Shown here in pieces: positions 1 to 8,773 of a stretch of 20,241 bases of DNA. The stretch's first letter is position 1; each line of letters starts with the position of its first letter. The notes below the pieces were generated by a model. The model searched no databases. It had not been told where the DNA came from and was given only the letters and a program-made list of their open reading frames with translations. Location of the stretch: IMG/VR virus record IMGVR_UViG_3300023301_000152, positions 1 through 20,241 of that record; one strand, written 5' to 3'. This DNA comes from a virus. The translations under genes were made by a program, and so were the position numbers.

Positions 1-3000
1 TCTTTAGCTAATTGCAGATATTTTTCATCTTCAGAACGCACATATTCAGCAGTTACAAAATTCTGAATTATAGGTTGTCCATTTCCTTGAACTAAACTAA
101 TATCATCTAATAAAAATCCATATCCTTCATTATCGTTAGCAAGTATTACAAATTTTATATAATGAAAAGTTAAAAATGGTAAACCAGTACTAGGAACTAT
201 AGCAGATAATTCTTGATATGTGGTAATATTGTTTCTATCATAAATAGGGTCTATTTCTAATGGATAAGATTTTAAAATTCCATTAGCATCAAGTCCAAAA
301 ATAAAAATTCTAAAGACATACCCTTTCTTAACAATAGCCTTATTTTTTAAGCTATATGAAATAGCATCTACGGAATCTACAGCAATAGGCGTTCCTGTCC
401 TAAATGATAAAGCATCATATTGTTCATTTAAAGTACCTTCAATTGAAACAGTTCCTTTTGATGGAAGAGTAGCACTATCCAACACTATCCTAGGATTATC
501 AGGTGTAGCAGAATCGGCATCCCATTCACCCCCTACTTCTTGTGCGTTTTCATCATAAATAGTTATAGTATCAAATCCATCAGGTACAGTAGCATTATCT
601 GGGATAAACACAAAACTACCTTCTAATTGTGAAGCGGAATCTGCTACAACAGGCTCTTGTGGATTTGCTGAGGGGGTACCTTCGATCGCTGTAATAGTTC
701 CGTCTGCATTTAGAACAAACATATCATACCTCCCATATACCCCATCTGCAGGGCTTAAAGTAATTGACTGAGATATTGGAGTAGGTATTCCGTATGTATT
801 ACCATTAATTCTCCAAGAAGCGTAAACAGTAAAATCTAAATTTTGGTTGTGTTTTAAATAATAATAAAGCTTCTTATTTTCTACTGTTCCAAATAATAGA
901 GAAGATAAATAAGGCCTATTATCTGTACCTATACTAAGAGCATTAAAAGGATCCCAGGAGATTCCTTCATCACCTTTAATGCAAATTAACTTATCGTTCC
1001 TATCTACGTGGAATACCTTATCAAATAGGTAGGAATGGATAAACCTATTTCGGCCTATATAATCCTTAGCGAAAGTGGTTTTTGGATTCTGCAAATCAAA
1101 AACCAATGTATTAGGATTCCATTCATAGGTATCATAAGTATCATCAGCTTTATTCCAGAAAATATAATCTGTAAGACCAGTAAATTCTATATCAGAGAAG
1201 GCCGCTGAGGTTTGGGATCTCGCAGCAAAACCAACTTTACTAATAACTTTTGCTCCTTCGAGTAATGGATCGCTATTTAAATCCAAGGTAATCTCAGTGG
1301 TATCATCGATAAGAAGGCTCCCAAATTGAGAGCATTTTATGGAGAATGTATCGGCAGTTCTAATCACTCTTACTCTGGTGGGACCATTTGCAAACCATCC
1401 ATTTACAGCACCCCCAGGAAGAGGGGCTAGATTAGTTCCATCAAATAACAACTTTTGAGTTGTTTGAGTAAAATTATAAATCAACTGATAGGTCCAATTT
1501 CCTTGTGCAGAAATCTCGATCATTGCCCGAACGATTGAAATAGTGTGTTGATATCCGGTTGTAGGATCTGTCCAGAAAGCAATTACCAATGCGATAAAAT
1601 CATCATCAGTATTTGCAGAGCTCATGGTAGCTTCCAGAGTATAATTGGCGTATTCTCTCGGAGAGATAAGTCCTGTATAGGCATGGTAGTTTGCACTTAG
1701 AAATATTTGACTATTAACCTCATCATAGCTCCATGCAGATCTATTGTAAAAGGCTTCTGCAGTCAGGCTTACACTTGCACCATCATCAGGATTTAATGCG
1801 GGGAAATTCGGGGGAGAATAAGCTCCGATTCCTCCTCCTGCGTGTGAGCCGGAATAATGAGAAAACATTTCCCAACTGTCAAAAATATTCTTTATATCAA
1901 TCCCATTGGCGGTAGCAAAATCCCATTCTTCTTGTGATTGTACAACGGTAGCCCTAGCCATAAGCCAATCAGGCAGCACTTTATTGGTTCCTTCTTCAGT
2001 AATGAAATACAACTGATCTTTAATACCCTTAGGTAATCCTTGAATATCTGCTAATGAAGGTAAGCCATCGAGGTCATAATAATTATTGGTAGTACCTACC
2101 TTAGAGATAGTAAGGATTTCTGTAGCATCTTGCGAAAGCGTAATTGTTCCATTGGCATTCAAGACAGCTGTAAGAAGAAATCTTTCAAAGTCAGCCTCAT
2201 GTGTAGTAAGGTCGCTTTCGATAATCAAAAGGACATTTGGCCTGTCAACATCCCACTCTACACTATATATATTGATATCTGTAACATCAGGTAGTAATGG
2301 AAGTAAATCTAAGGAAAGTTCCTGTATGACATTTAGCTCATTCCTATATTTCCAAGTAACGGTAGTTCCTGTGATCGTAGGCTGTACCATAGCGGTTAAA
2401 GTCTCAAAGATATCTACAGCGTTCACTTTAAAGATACGGTTCCTGTTAGGAGCTGCATTGAAGTCTGTAAGGACAACCGGTACTGCGGCTTCGACTTCCC
2501 AACTATCTGAAAGCTCGGTATTGTCAAACAATCGTATAGTTGAGGTTCTGGTGGTTCCAACGGTAGTTACTTCAAAAGCAATTACAGGGTTCTGAAGATC
2601 AGATCCGGGAACCATCAGGATATAATTTGTTTTTATATTGACATTCTCCCAAGGAAGTAAAGAAAATAGATGGTCAATGGTTCTTATATTTGTCAAGCTA
2701 GAGCTGACATTAAACCCGATTAATAAATCTGTTTCCTTTACTCCTACACCTTGAATAAAAGTGGTGTCTGAGAGATTATCAGGATCGATAAATAGCAAGA
2801 TCCCATTAGTATTGGAAAGTAGTTTCTTTCCTAAAGCATTATAGTCTGCAATGATATCATCTATATTCTTCGTGAATTCATAAAGCACGCCATTGTGGAT
2901 AGCGAATGAATCACTTAATTCCAGACGAAGGTTCTGTGAGTTTACGGCAGAGAATTCAGTTCCGATTACGACAACATCGCCTCCTAAGGTCAGGGGTAAA

Positions 3001-3170
3001 TATGGCAAGCTTGTAATTGTAACTTTGGAATATGTTCCTCCTGCCGGGTCATAGAAATTTTCAGAAAAATCACCTTCTCCGAAGAGAGTGATGATTTTAT
3101 TAATACTTCTGTAATTATTACTTACCGTAGGCTTGTAAGTAGGGGCTATTTTATTTATGTTTAATTCCAT
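1..3170 (-). CDS. Very large fibre/adhesin-like virion protein, 3' end outside window
   Basis: Reading from an ATG at 3170-3168, the frame stays open to the left edge, giving at least 1,056 residues without a stop. It begins MELNINKIAPTYKPTV. The start lies 4 bases past the stop of the preceding neck gene, so the two are probably co-transcribed. The first ~400 residues are Thr/Asn/Asp-rich and beta-like, with repeated short patterns such as ITGTTVTWKYRN that are typical of phage fibres. Residues ~430-665 look like a lectin-type (LamG/concanavalin-like) domain, with a GVGAY-like glycine-rich entry and an AARSQTSAAFSDIEF exit strand. Residues ~890-1025 resemble a carbohydrate-binding jelly roll ending LLDDISLVQG. 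I infer a tail fibre, head fibre or receptor-binding protein that attaches to surface glycans. The domain calls rest on pattern recognition, and the C-terminus is not visible. That this is one large coding frame is near certain. Confidence 0.85.
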   Translation of the reverse strand, partial: MELNINKIAPTYKPTVSNNYRSINKIITLFGEGDFSENFYDPAGGTYSKVTITSLPYLPLTLGGDVVVIGTEFSAVNSQNLRLELSDSFAIHNGVLYEFTKNIDDIIADYNALGKKLLSNTNGILLFIDPDNLSDTTFIQGVGVKETDLLIGFNVSSSLTNIRTIDHLFSLLPWENVNIKTNYILMVPGSDLQNPVIAFEVTTVGTTRTSTIRLFDNTELSDSWEVEAAVPVVLTDFNAAPNRNRIFKVNAVDIFETLTAMVQPTITGTTVTWKYRNELNVIQELSLDLLPLLPDVTDINIYSVEWDVDRPNVLLIIESDLTTHEADFERFLLTAVLNANGTITLSQDATEILTISKVGTTNNYYDLDGLPSLADIQGLPKGIKDQLYFITEEGTNKVLPDWLMARATVVQSQEEWDFATANGIDIKNIFDSWEMFSHYSGSHAGGGIGAYSPPNFPALNPDDGASVSLTAEAFYNRSAWSYDEVNSQIFLSANYHAYTGLISPREYANYTLEATMSSANTDDDFIALVIAFWTDPTTGYQHTISIVRAMIEISAQGNWTYQLIYNFTQTTQKLLFDGTNLAPLPGGAVNGWFANGPTRVRVIRTADTFSIKCSQFGSLLIDDTTEITLDLNSDPLLEGAKVISKVGFAARSQTSAAFSDIEFTGLTDYIFWNKADDTYDTYEWNPNTLVFDLQNPKTTFAKDYIGRNRFIHSYLFDKVFHVDRNDKLICIKGDEGISWDPFNALSIGTDNRPYLSSLLFGTVENKKLYYYLKHNQNLDFTVYASWRINGNTYGIPTPISQSITLSPADGVYGRYDMFVLNADGTITAIEGTPSANPQEPVVADSASQLEGSFVFIPDNATVPDGFDTITIYDENAQEVGGEWDADSATPDNPRIVLDSATLPSKGTVSIEGTLNEQYDALSFRTGTPIAVDSVDAISYSLKNKAIVKKGYVFRIFIFGLDANGILKSYPLEIDPIYDRNNITTYQELSAIVPSTGLPFLTFHYIKFVILANDNEGYGFLLDDISLVQGNGQPIIQNFVTAEYVRSEDEKYLQLAK

Positions 3171-3174
3171 AGTT

Positions 3175-4359
3175 TTATATACTTACCCATATACCATCGA
3201 TCTTATCTCTGATAGAGAAAGACAGCGAATCTGTTTGTATGTCAAAAGGATCTATTCCTAAGTGTCCTAGTTTTTCGTAGTAAAGATCATCCCTTGTAAT
3301 GACAACCAATTCCTGTAGCTCCTGTCCATCAAAGTAGAATGTTCCGGAGTTGTTAGGATTGATAGCATCGATTCTAACAGAATGAATAGGATCATTTTCA
3401 AAATCGCTGTAAGCAGGATCAGCATTCTCCATAAAATAATCCAGAGTTATTGTGGTAAATGTTCCCGCGGTAACGTCGATGTTAATATCTCCCATAGAAG
3501 GGGGTTGGTTTACTCCTGGTTCTGGTTCTGGATCTACTGGAGGCACATAATCAGGATCAGGATAGCTTCCGTCTCCATCTATAGAAGCACCGGTTCCGTC
3601 TCCACCATTAGTAGTTCCTTGATTATCGACTGCAGGTAATACTTGTCCTGGGCTGGTGCCTATCACACCAAGTTCTCCCGTATCAGGATCATATACCGGC
3701 AGCGTATCTTCAGGGATAGCACCAAAGCATCCTCCACTCTCAGAGTAAAGCAATACGTCTTTAGAGCTCATATTCATAAGCTGAGCAAGTTTGGTCCATT
3801 CAGCATCCGTAGATGGCATAGCATCATCACCTCGAGCTTCACCAATTCTATCGTGGTAGTAATTTTCGTAGTAAGCTAATAGTGAGTTTGAGCCTTTATT
3901 GCGGAATACACTGGCCTTATACAGCCAATATACGATTCCGGCTACCACAGCTTCACTGTGGTTCTCCGTAGTGACAGGATTTCCTTCACCATCAGAGAGT
4001 AGGGCATAATATACAAGATTGAATCCTTCAGGAACAAAAGTTCCTCTAAAAAATAACCAGTCTCCCTGAATCTGATAATCTCCAGGACATACTCCCTCTG
4101 AGCAAGTGCCAATAGCTTCCAGATAAAGGATATCTGGGGGAAGCCTTAGCTTTGCGTTCTTTTCGGTCTGAATAATCGTTCCAGCTGTTACAGAGTATTT
4201 TACTCTTTTCAGGATAGTAGTACCACCAAAGCCGATATCTTTCTCAGCGCGGTATATAAATCTTCGGATTTTGGGATATAGATTTTTAGTGATTTCGATG
4301 CCTGTATCATCTTTCACTAATTCTATGATTGACTGGAAGGGGGTTAGTCCAGAGAACAT
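3175..4359 (-). CDS. Head-tail adaptor (P22 gp4-like) fused to a cadherin/Ig-like domain
   Basis: This 394-residue protein has three parts. Residues ~1-210 are mostly helical, starting FSGLTPFQSIIELVKDDTG and containing RRFIYRAEKDIG, LRLPPDIL and an AVVAGIVYWLYKA helix. That arrangement resembles the neck/tail-stabilisation ring proteins of short-tailed phages. Residues ~238-287 are a low-complexity Gly/Asp/Pro linker (NGGDGTGASIDGDGSYPDPD). Residues ~287-394 look like a cadherin/Ig-like domain: an opening PPSMGDINIDVTAG, a middle FDGQELQE, and a closing TDSLSFSIRDKIDGIWV. I infer that the helical part sits in the neck ring and the C-terminal domain is displayed outside, where it may bind glycans or dock a fibre. 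Its start overlaps the end of the preceding gene by 16 bases, which suggests translational coupling. The giant fibre gene follows 4 bases later. Confidence 0.75.
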   Translation of the reverse strand: MFSGLTPFQSIIELVKDDTGIEITKNLYPKIRRFIYRAEKDIGFGGTTILKRVKYSVTAGTIIQTEKNAKLRLPPDILYLEAIGTCSEGVCPGDYQIQGDWLFFRGTFVPEGFNLVYYALLSDGEGNPVTTENHSEAVVAGIVYWLYKASVFRNKGSNSLLAYYENYYHDRIGEARGDDAMPSTDAEWTKLAQLMNMSSKDVLLYSESGGCFGAIPEDTLPVYDPDTGELGVIGTSPGQVLPAVDNQGTTNGGDGTGASIDGDGSYPDPDYVPPVDPEPEPGVNQPPSMGDINIDVTAGTFTTITLDYFMENADPAYSDFENDPIHSVRIDAINPNNSGTFYFDGQELQELVVITRDDLYYEKLGHLGIDPFDIQTDSLSFSIRDKIDGIWVSI

Positions 4360-4877
4360 AAGTAGAGGGTTTTATTTTTCTTAGATTGTTTTAATTCAGT
4401 TTTAAAGATAGGCAAAAGATCTTTGTTAAAACTATTTTTATAGTGAGCTTCTAAAACAGGAATTCGATTAGTGGTTCCTGTAAGCTTTTTTAGCTCTACC
4501 ATATAATACATCTTCCGACTTGGGCGAAGATACCAATATATTCCCAATGCTTTATCGCCTCCGGCTCTTCGACCTTTTTGAAATCGTACCCACGTAGGAT
4601 AAACTACTTTTTTTATATAACCACCAAAAGGAAAATACAGCGATTTGTTTATAGAAAAGAACTCAAAGAAATACATCTTAAAGAATTCTAATACAATACG
4701 CTTATATAACATTTTATCTACCTTCTGCCTTCCACCTCGCTTAACCTTATGATCGGTATGGAAGAGTTCCCGCGCATATTTATGGTTCTCCTTATTAAAT
4801 ATTTCAAAAAAGAACTTTATATTAAAAACCTCAGGCTTAGGTTTAGTGTTCTTCCGGTACGTTTTGGGGGTTTGCAT
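4344..4877 (-). CDS. Basic aromatic-rich protein in the neck gene cluster, unknown function
   Basis: This 177-residue protein is strongly basic, with Lys/Arg clusters at residues 1-15, 44-60, 100-105 and 155-170. It is also very rich in Phe and Tyr. Residues ~55-95 read as a helix-turn-strand unit (MLYKRIVLEFFKMYFFEFF, then YFPFGGYIKKVV). The pattern vaguely recalls HU/IHF-like or other small DNA-binding phage proteins that carry a buried aromatic helix followed by a glycine turn. It has no signal peptide or membrane segment; the Phe-rich helix carries charged residues. It overlaps the upstream gene by 35 bases and the downstream gene by 16, so it lies in a tight, probably co-translated neck gene run. 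A DNA-binding or DNA-end-associated virion role is possible, but this is inference. I do not recognise the family with certainty. Confidence 0.6.
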   Translation of the reverse strand: MQTPKTYRKNTKPKPEVFNIKFFFEIFNKENHKYARELFHTDHKVKRGGRQKVDKMLYKRIVLEFFKMYFFEFFSINKSLYFPFGGYIKKVVYPTWVRFQKGRRAGGDKALGIYWYLRPSRKMYYMVELKKLTGTTNRIPVLEAHYKNSFNKDLLPIFKTELKQSKKNKTLYLCSLD

Positions 4878-5559
4878 TGTTTCTCATATCTCCTGTTTCA
4901 TCGGATTTCATCCTAAGAAACAAATTAAATTCTCTCGCGTTGACAGAGTTGATAAGATCCTCGATGAGATCATCCGGCATAGGATAATTTGATTTTGTCC
5001 AATCATAACCAGGTTCATCATCGGTATCTACTAATACGGTCTGCGTATCTAAGCTTATTGTTCCGTCAACTACAGCCGAGTTCGAAATATCAGTTACCGT
5101 TGCATTTAGTCTTGAAGACGTAAACGGAACTAATTGTGCCGGTTGTATTAATCCATTTTTAAGCACCAGTCTATTGTTTAGGAGCTTTAGTATTGGATGG
5201 TTCTTATTGAATTTGTCATAGCTGGCATTGACATAGGAATCAGCACTAGCCACTGAGATCGGATATCCATTATAATCTACAGAGAGTCCAGAATTATGCT
5301 TGAAGCTTATAAGCTTCGGGATTGCTGTAGAAATGAATTCTTTGTAATTGGTGTTATAGGTAAAAGTAATAGGGCCCAAAAATTGAAAGACTTCATCCGG
5401 CAACTCTAATCCTTGTTGATATACTTTGTTGAGGTGTTTCCCTCTGTGGATCCTTAGGAATGCACGAAGTAACCGTTCATTGATAGAATCATCCTGATTG
5501 CTTTCACTGGCTCTTACAACATCCCAAATGGCGTGAATAACATCTACTTCTCTATTCAT
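4843..5559 (-). CDS. Probable head-completion / neck ring protein
   Basis: This 238-residue protein has a helical N-terminus (ERLLRAFLRIHRGKHLNKVY), a beta-rich middle at residues ~60-175, and a C-terminal stretch (DDEPGYDWTKSNYPMPDDL, residues 181-199) followed by a helix (IEDLINSVNAREFNLFL). The 'YPMP-DDLI-helix' ending resembles proteins I associate with the adaptor cluster of Bacteroidota podovirus-like phages, where such proteins form rings under the portal. The start is fused to the upstream stop: the A of TAA is the A of the ATG (5559). This arrangement usually means termination-reinitiation coupling and fixes the start well. The 3' end overlaps the next gene by 35 bases. The exact structural role is inferred from neighbours. 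Confidence 0.6.
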   Translation of the reverse strand: MNREVDVIHAIWDVVRASESNQDDSINERLLRAFLRIHRGKHLNKVYQQGLELPDEVFQFLGPITFTYNTNYKEFISTAIPKLISFKHNSGLSVDYNGYPISVASADSYVNASYDKFNKNHPILKLLNNRLVLKNGLIQPAQLVPFTSSRLNATVTDISNSAVVDGTISLDTQTVLVDTDDEPGYDWTKSNYPMPDDLIEDLINSVNAREFNLFLRMKSDETGDMRNNANPQNVPEEH

Positions 5560-6203
5560 TATTTAGTAAATTTCCTGTATGCATCTTCAATCAGATAATT
5601 GCTCTGGAATCTAGGATCCGCAGTAGACTTGAATAAGCTCGTTACCGTGCTTAAAATTATATTCTCAATAGCATCATCAGGGAGGTTAATAATCCTTTGG
5701 GTTTTTTGACTGGTTTTGGCAAAGGTGGGTTTCTTGCAATATTTTATCACCATAGTTTTAGGCACATCTGTACCAGAGTCTATCTGAAACAAGTTGTTCT
5801 CCTGGAGAATAATAGGGTAATACTTTGTAGGTTGCTTTGTTGGATTTATCAGCGCATTTTTATACTCCGCTTGCTTCATTAAATCTGCCCTTCGGCATCT
5901 AGTACCATCAACATAGAGGATATCGTAACTCACAAGACGAAGGTAATTCATAGGAACACCAGCGACATATCGCAAGGTGTCATTAGGGTCTTCAGTAATG
6001 GGGAGATTGCCGGGAATAATAAGTGGCCGAATATCATCGACCACCTCTTGTGTTTTTTCCAATATTCTCAACTTCTCTCCAATAAACTTTAAAGCCGCAG
6101 TTTCAAAGTGACTTAGCAGAATGGGCAAAGGGAAGTAGTCGCTTTCCACTTTGTCCACAAACTGCTTTAACTTTTCATCGACTTCTTTGAGAGTATAGTC
6201 CAT
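5559..6203 (-). CDS. Probable neck/tail ring adaptor protein
   Basis: This 214-residue protein is helical at the N-terminus (residues 1-60, including FETAALKFIGEKLRILEKTQ). A beta-rich core follows, with NYLRLVSYDILYVDGTRCRR and a RINLPDDAIENIIL helix near residue 175. It has no signal peptide or membrane segment. The sequence and its position, third after the capsid gene and directly before two more adaptor-like genes, fit a connector that stacks on the portal. It starts 3 bases after the stop of the preceding gene and shares its stop codon with the next start. The family assignment is by resemblance and gene order. A capsid-vertex or tail-hub role cannot be excluded. Confidence 0.6.
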   Translation of the reverse strand: MDYTLKEVDEKLKQFVDKVESDYFPLPILLSHFETAALKFIGEKLRILEKTQEVVDDIRPLIIPGNLPITEDPNDTLRYVAGVPMNYLRLVSYDILYVDGTRCRRADLMKQAEYKNALINPTKQPTKYYPIILQENNLFQIDSGTDVPKTMVIKYCKKPTFAKTSQKTQRIINLPDDAIENIILSTVTSLFKSTADPRFQSNYLIEDAYRKFTK

Positions 6204-6206
6204 GGG

Positions 6207-7031
6207 TTATTTTTTGAGTTTTGAATATAACTTTCCGGTAAGCTCAGTATAGAATTCTACATTGTCTTTGAAATATTTCATCAAAGACTCAAAAGAGATC
6301 CCGATCTGATTTCCGTGATACATATACATTCCGTTGTTGATTTGAAGGATATCCAAACGGATCATCTCCTTGATCTCATAAACGAATTTAGCTTCGTCGA
6401 GGTTTTCGATAACATCCTCTACAGCTTTGGCATTCTTCAGGGAAGTCCTGATAAAATCTTTCAATTTCTTACGCAGCTTTTTCTTCTCTGTGGTAGGATC
6501 CGAAACGTGCTTTAAATCATAGTAGGTAAGATTTAGTCGCGATAAGATAAACCTCAACTTATCTATGCCTAATGCTTTTGGACCACCATCCAAAACAATT
6601 ATTCCAACGACCTTATCAATCGTTTCTTCATCGTCTAAAGAAGATAGATCCTGGTGATCTAAATTAGTTAATTTGGCTCTGTTATTCGATAATTTATGCT
6701 CAGCGTATCTCTTGTCTATACGAACCTGATTCATAGGAACCGTAACCTCGGGAGAACCAATAAGCCAGTCTATGATAAGCCTGTGCTTAGGATTCCGCTC
6801 CGGATCAAAGTCCTGAGAGGTATGGTTGATGTGATACCCGGCCTGCTCCTGTCCGTTAGGATCTAAAAGAATACGTTCTTTCCCCGTTACGGCATCAGGG
6901 TAATTTGCAAGCATTTTACCTCCAAAGCCGGCAATACCGTTGGGATTAATTAACGTGTAATTTAATCTCCAAATTCCCTTTAAATGCCCGCTGTCTTTGA
7001 CAACGGCTAATTGTTTTTCTGTTGTTTCCAT
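6207..7031 (-). CDS. Uncharacterised virion-associated protein downstream of the capsid gene
   Basis: This protein has 274 residues from the ATG at 7031-7029 (METTEKQLAVVKD). An in-frame TTG nine bases upstream could extend it by three residues. I prefer the ATG because it is a standard codon with an A/T-rich lead typical of this window. The N-terminal third holds Asn/Gly-rich strands (GIWRLNYTLINPNGIAGFGG). Residues ~140-250 are strongly helical and charged (EKKKLRKKLKDFIRTSLKNA). There are no membrane segments or recognisable catalytic motifs. The gene sits immediately after a strong terminator-like hairpin that closes the capsid gene, so its expression probably depends on read-through. Possible roles are capsid decoration, head completion or a cargo protein; none can be chosen from sequence alone. 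Confidence 0.6.
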   Translation of the reverse strand: METTEKQLAVVKDSGHLKGIWRLNYTLINPNGIAGFGGKMLANYPDAVTGKERILLDPNGQEQAGYHINHTSQDFDPERNPKHRLIIDWLIGSPEVTVPMNQVRIDKRYAEHKLSNNRAKLTNLDHQDLSSLDDEETIDKVVGIIVLDGGPKALGIDKLRFILSRLNLTYYDLKHVSDPTTEKKKLRKKLKDFIRTSLKNAKAVEDVIENLDEAKFVYEIKEMIRLDILQINNGMYMYHGNQIGISFESLMKYFKDNVEFYTELTGKLYSKLKK

Positions 7032-7048
7032 TTTATACAAAAAATTAT

Positions 7049-7079
7049 AAAAACTCCCTTCTTCGTGAAGGGAGTTTTT
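7049..7079 (-). terminator. Intrinsic terminator after the major capsid gene
   Basis: A perfect inverted repeat has 13-base arms (aaaaactcccttc at 7049-7061 and gaagggagttttt at 7067-7079) around a 5-base loop. On the minus strand the GC-rich stem is followed by a T-run and lies 17 bases past the capsid stop at 7097. The arm structure would work in both directions, but no plus-strand gene ends here. It probably limits transcription into the less-needed downstream neck genes while allowing high capsid expression. Confidence 0.85.
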
Positions 7080-7096
7080 GGTTATTAATAAACTTC

Positions 7097-8773
7097 CTAA
7101 AAAGTGAAGTCATAAGCTTGCTGACCAGCAAGTTCGTGACCTGCTAATTCTCCACCAGCCCAAGCTGCAGAAGCTTTCAAGATACCACAAGACTTCACAT
7201 CGTAAAGTACTGCCATAAGCTCAGAAAGCATGTGGATTACACAACCATCGAATCCGGAAGCAGCAGTGCTACCAGCATCTTCTACAGGATCAAAGGAATG
7301 CATACCACCTACAGTTTTCTTAACCAGGTTTCTCCCTTGACGAGATAATACCTCGAAGTTTGGAACTCCTTCTACTTCCGTAGTGTTTAAGATATAGATG
7401 TTACCACTTCCTACCATTCCACCATTCATATCATAAAGACCTGGATGGTTGAACAATTCATCTTCGATGAAGATAAATTTATTCCCAAGATAGTTGTATT
7501 GAGTGACCTCAAAACCAAGTGTCATTTCCTGTCCAGTCGCAACATTGTAAACAATGTTAGATGATCCAGAAGTAGCACTTGACTGATCGTATTGCAAAAG
7601 CAATTTCATACCAGCATCAAAAGCGGTACGGCCTATACGGTCGCCAATAGCCATAAAGGTATTTCCTGAACTTCCTGCAGGGCTACGAGTAGCTAGCAAG
7701 TTGGTCATACTTTCAATAAGCTTGTGGCCTAGTCCGTTGTTCGGGTTGTAATCGAAGGTGGCGTTATCCTGAATCTCAGGAATCCAACCATTACCAATTA
7801 CTGGAGCCGTAATCCCAGACTCAGCATTAAAGCCATCTACGGTCAACTCATTGGTTCCGTAGTTTTCATACCAGGAGTGAGTAGCCGGATCCATAGAGAT
7901 ACGAGAATATCTAAGACCTTGCTCATTGAGCATTCTAAAGATTTTCTCCCCTCTAAGTACTTCAGCAAATTCCCAAGACTTATCATCACGGGCTTCACTG
8001 TTGTAGATCTGAGCAATTTTCTGCTTTTTAGCAGAACCGGTCATAGTCAAGGAATAACGAGTAATAAAAGAATAATTTATTCTCCACTCATTACGGGCAA
8101 CCCTTTGGCTACCTTTCATAGAACCTTCACCGAAAGCAGAACCGATTTCAGTAAATACTTTACCGGTTGTTAAGTGAGAGGCACTAAATAGCGCTGCAGG
8201 TCCGATGGTTTTTCCATCATAAACATAATGGTCATTGGTTGAAGCACGTCTTCCCTTTCGGGTAAAGATGATCGTAATACCTAGACCGTTGTCTAAGTTC
8301 ACCCTGTCATTCGGGTTAAATTTATCACCATAAATACCATTGGCCGGGTCGTGCTTCACAGAAACAGAACAGCGAGTGTTTGTTGCTATGTTGTCTAAAC
8401 CGGCGGTAATAGTACCTAAGTTAGTCACGCCATTGGCGGTCATATCTGGTGATGGATTGGCGCTATCAAACCAACCTCCGAAAGAAGCACCTCCGAAAGA
8501 GTATGCAGGTAAGATGTCCATACCTTCATAAGAAATTCGGTAAGCATTGTCGTTGATATCAGAAGACGCGGCTTTCATTTTTCCTTTTTTCAAGCCCTGG
8601 TTTACACGTCCAGTGTAATACATCCAAGACTGGAATTTGTTGTACTTATTGAAAAGATCAAACGTCTTTCTTGCGATTGCGAAGTCTTTTTTCATTAACG
8701 TAGTCAATGAATTTGCTTCTGTGTGGATTTGCGGATTGAATCTTTCTTCAGATCCTCTTAATAAAACACCCAT
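7097..8773 (-). CDS. Major capsid protein
   Basis: This 558-residue protein follows the portal and scaffold-like genes, the usual place for the shell protein. Its composition is typical of HK97-fold capsid proteins: Gly/Ala/Asn-rich, low in Cys, with a helical N-arm (residues ~20-50, LMKKDFAIARKTFDLFNKY) followed by a Gly/Ser-rich loop (SFGGASFGGWF) that could be the E-loop region. A long helix-rich P-domain-like section and a C-terminal helical/strand ending (CVIHMLSELMAVLYDVKSC) follow. The protein ends with a small internal near-repeat (GGELAGHELAG). The gene is set apart by its own 135-base leader and a near-perfect terminator, which suits a product needed in hundreds of copies. It is the most likely client of the phage chaperonin encoded upstream, by analogy with T4 gp23 and gp31. 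The HK97 fold is inferred. The capsid call rests on order, length and composition. Confidence 0.8.
   Translation of the reverse strand: MGVLLRGSEERFNPQIHTEANSLTTLMKKDFAIARKTFDLFNKYNKFQSWMYYTGRVNQGLKKGKMKAASSDINDNAYRISYEGMDILPAYSFGGASFGGWFDSANPSPDMTANGVTNLGTITAGLDNIATNTRCSVSVKHDPANGIYGDKFNPNDRVNLDNGLGITIIFTRKGRRASTNDHYVYDGKTIGPAALFSASHLTTGKVFTEIGSAFGEGSMKGSQRVARNEWRINYSFITRYSLTMTGSAKKQKIAQIYNSEARDDKSWEFAEVLRGEKIFRMLNEQGLRYSRISMDPATHSWYENYGTNELTVDGFNAESGITAPVIGNGWIPEIQDNATFDYNPNNGLGHKLIESMTNLLATRSPAGSSGNTFMAIGDRIGRTAFDAGMKLLLQYDQSSATSGSSNIVYNVATGQEMTLGFEVTQYNYLGNKFIFIEDELFNHPGLYDMNGGMVGSGNIYILNTTEVEGVPNFEVLSRQGRNLVKKTVGGMHSFDPVEDAGSTAASGFDGCVIHMLSELMAVLYDVKSCGILKASAAWAGGELAGHELAGQQAYDFTF

Noticed and set aside
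2086-2595. 169-codon open frame on the plus strand
   Set aside because: It is antisense to the large fibre frame, Ser/Thr/Val-rich by reverse complement of that gene, and all convincing genes here are on the minus strand.
4843-4877. Programmed frameshift between the 238- and 177-residue genes, suggested by a CCCCCAAAAC run in the overlap
   Set aside because: The downstream gene has its own ATG and lies in the +1 frame, whereas this run suits a -1 slip, so independent coupled starts are simpler.
7032-7040. TTG start for the gene after the capsid gene
   Set aside because: The ATG at 7031 lies three codons inside and is a standard start; the TTG adds only three residues and sits in a T-rich run.
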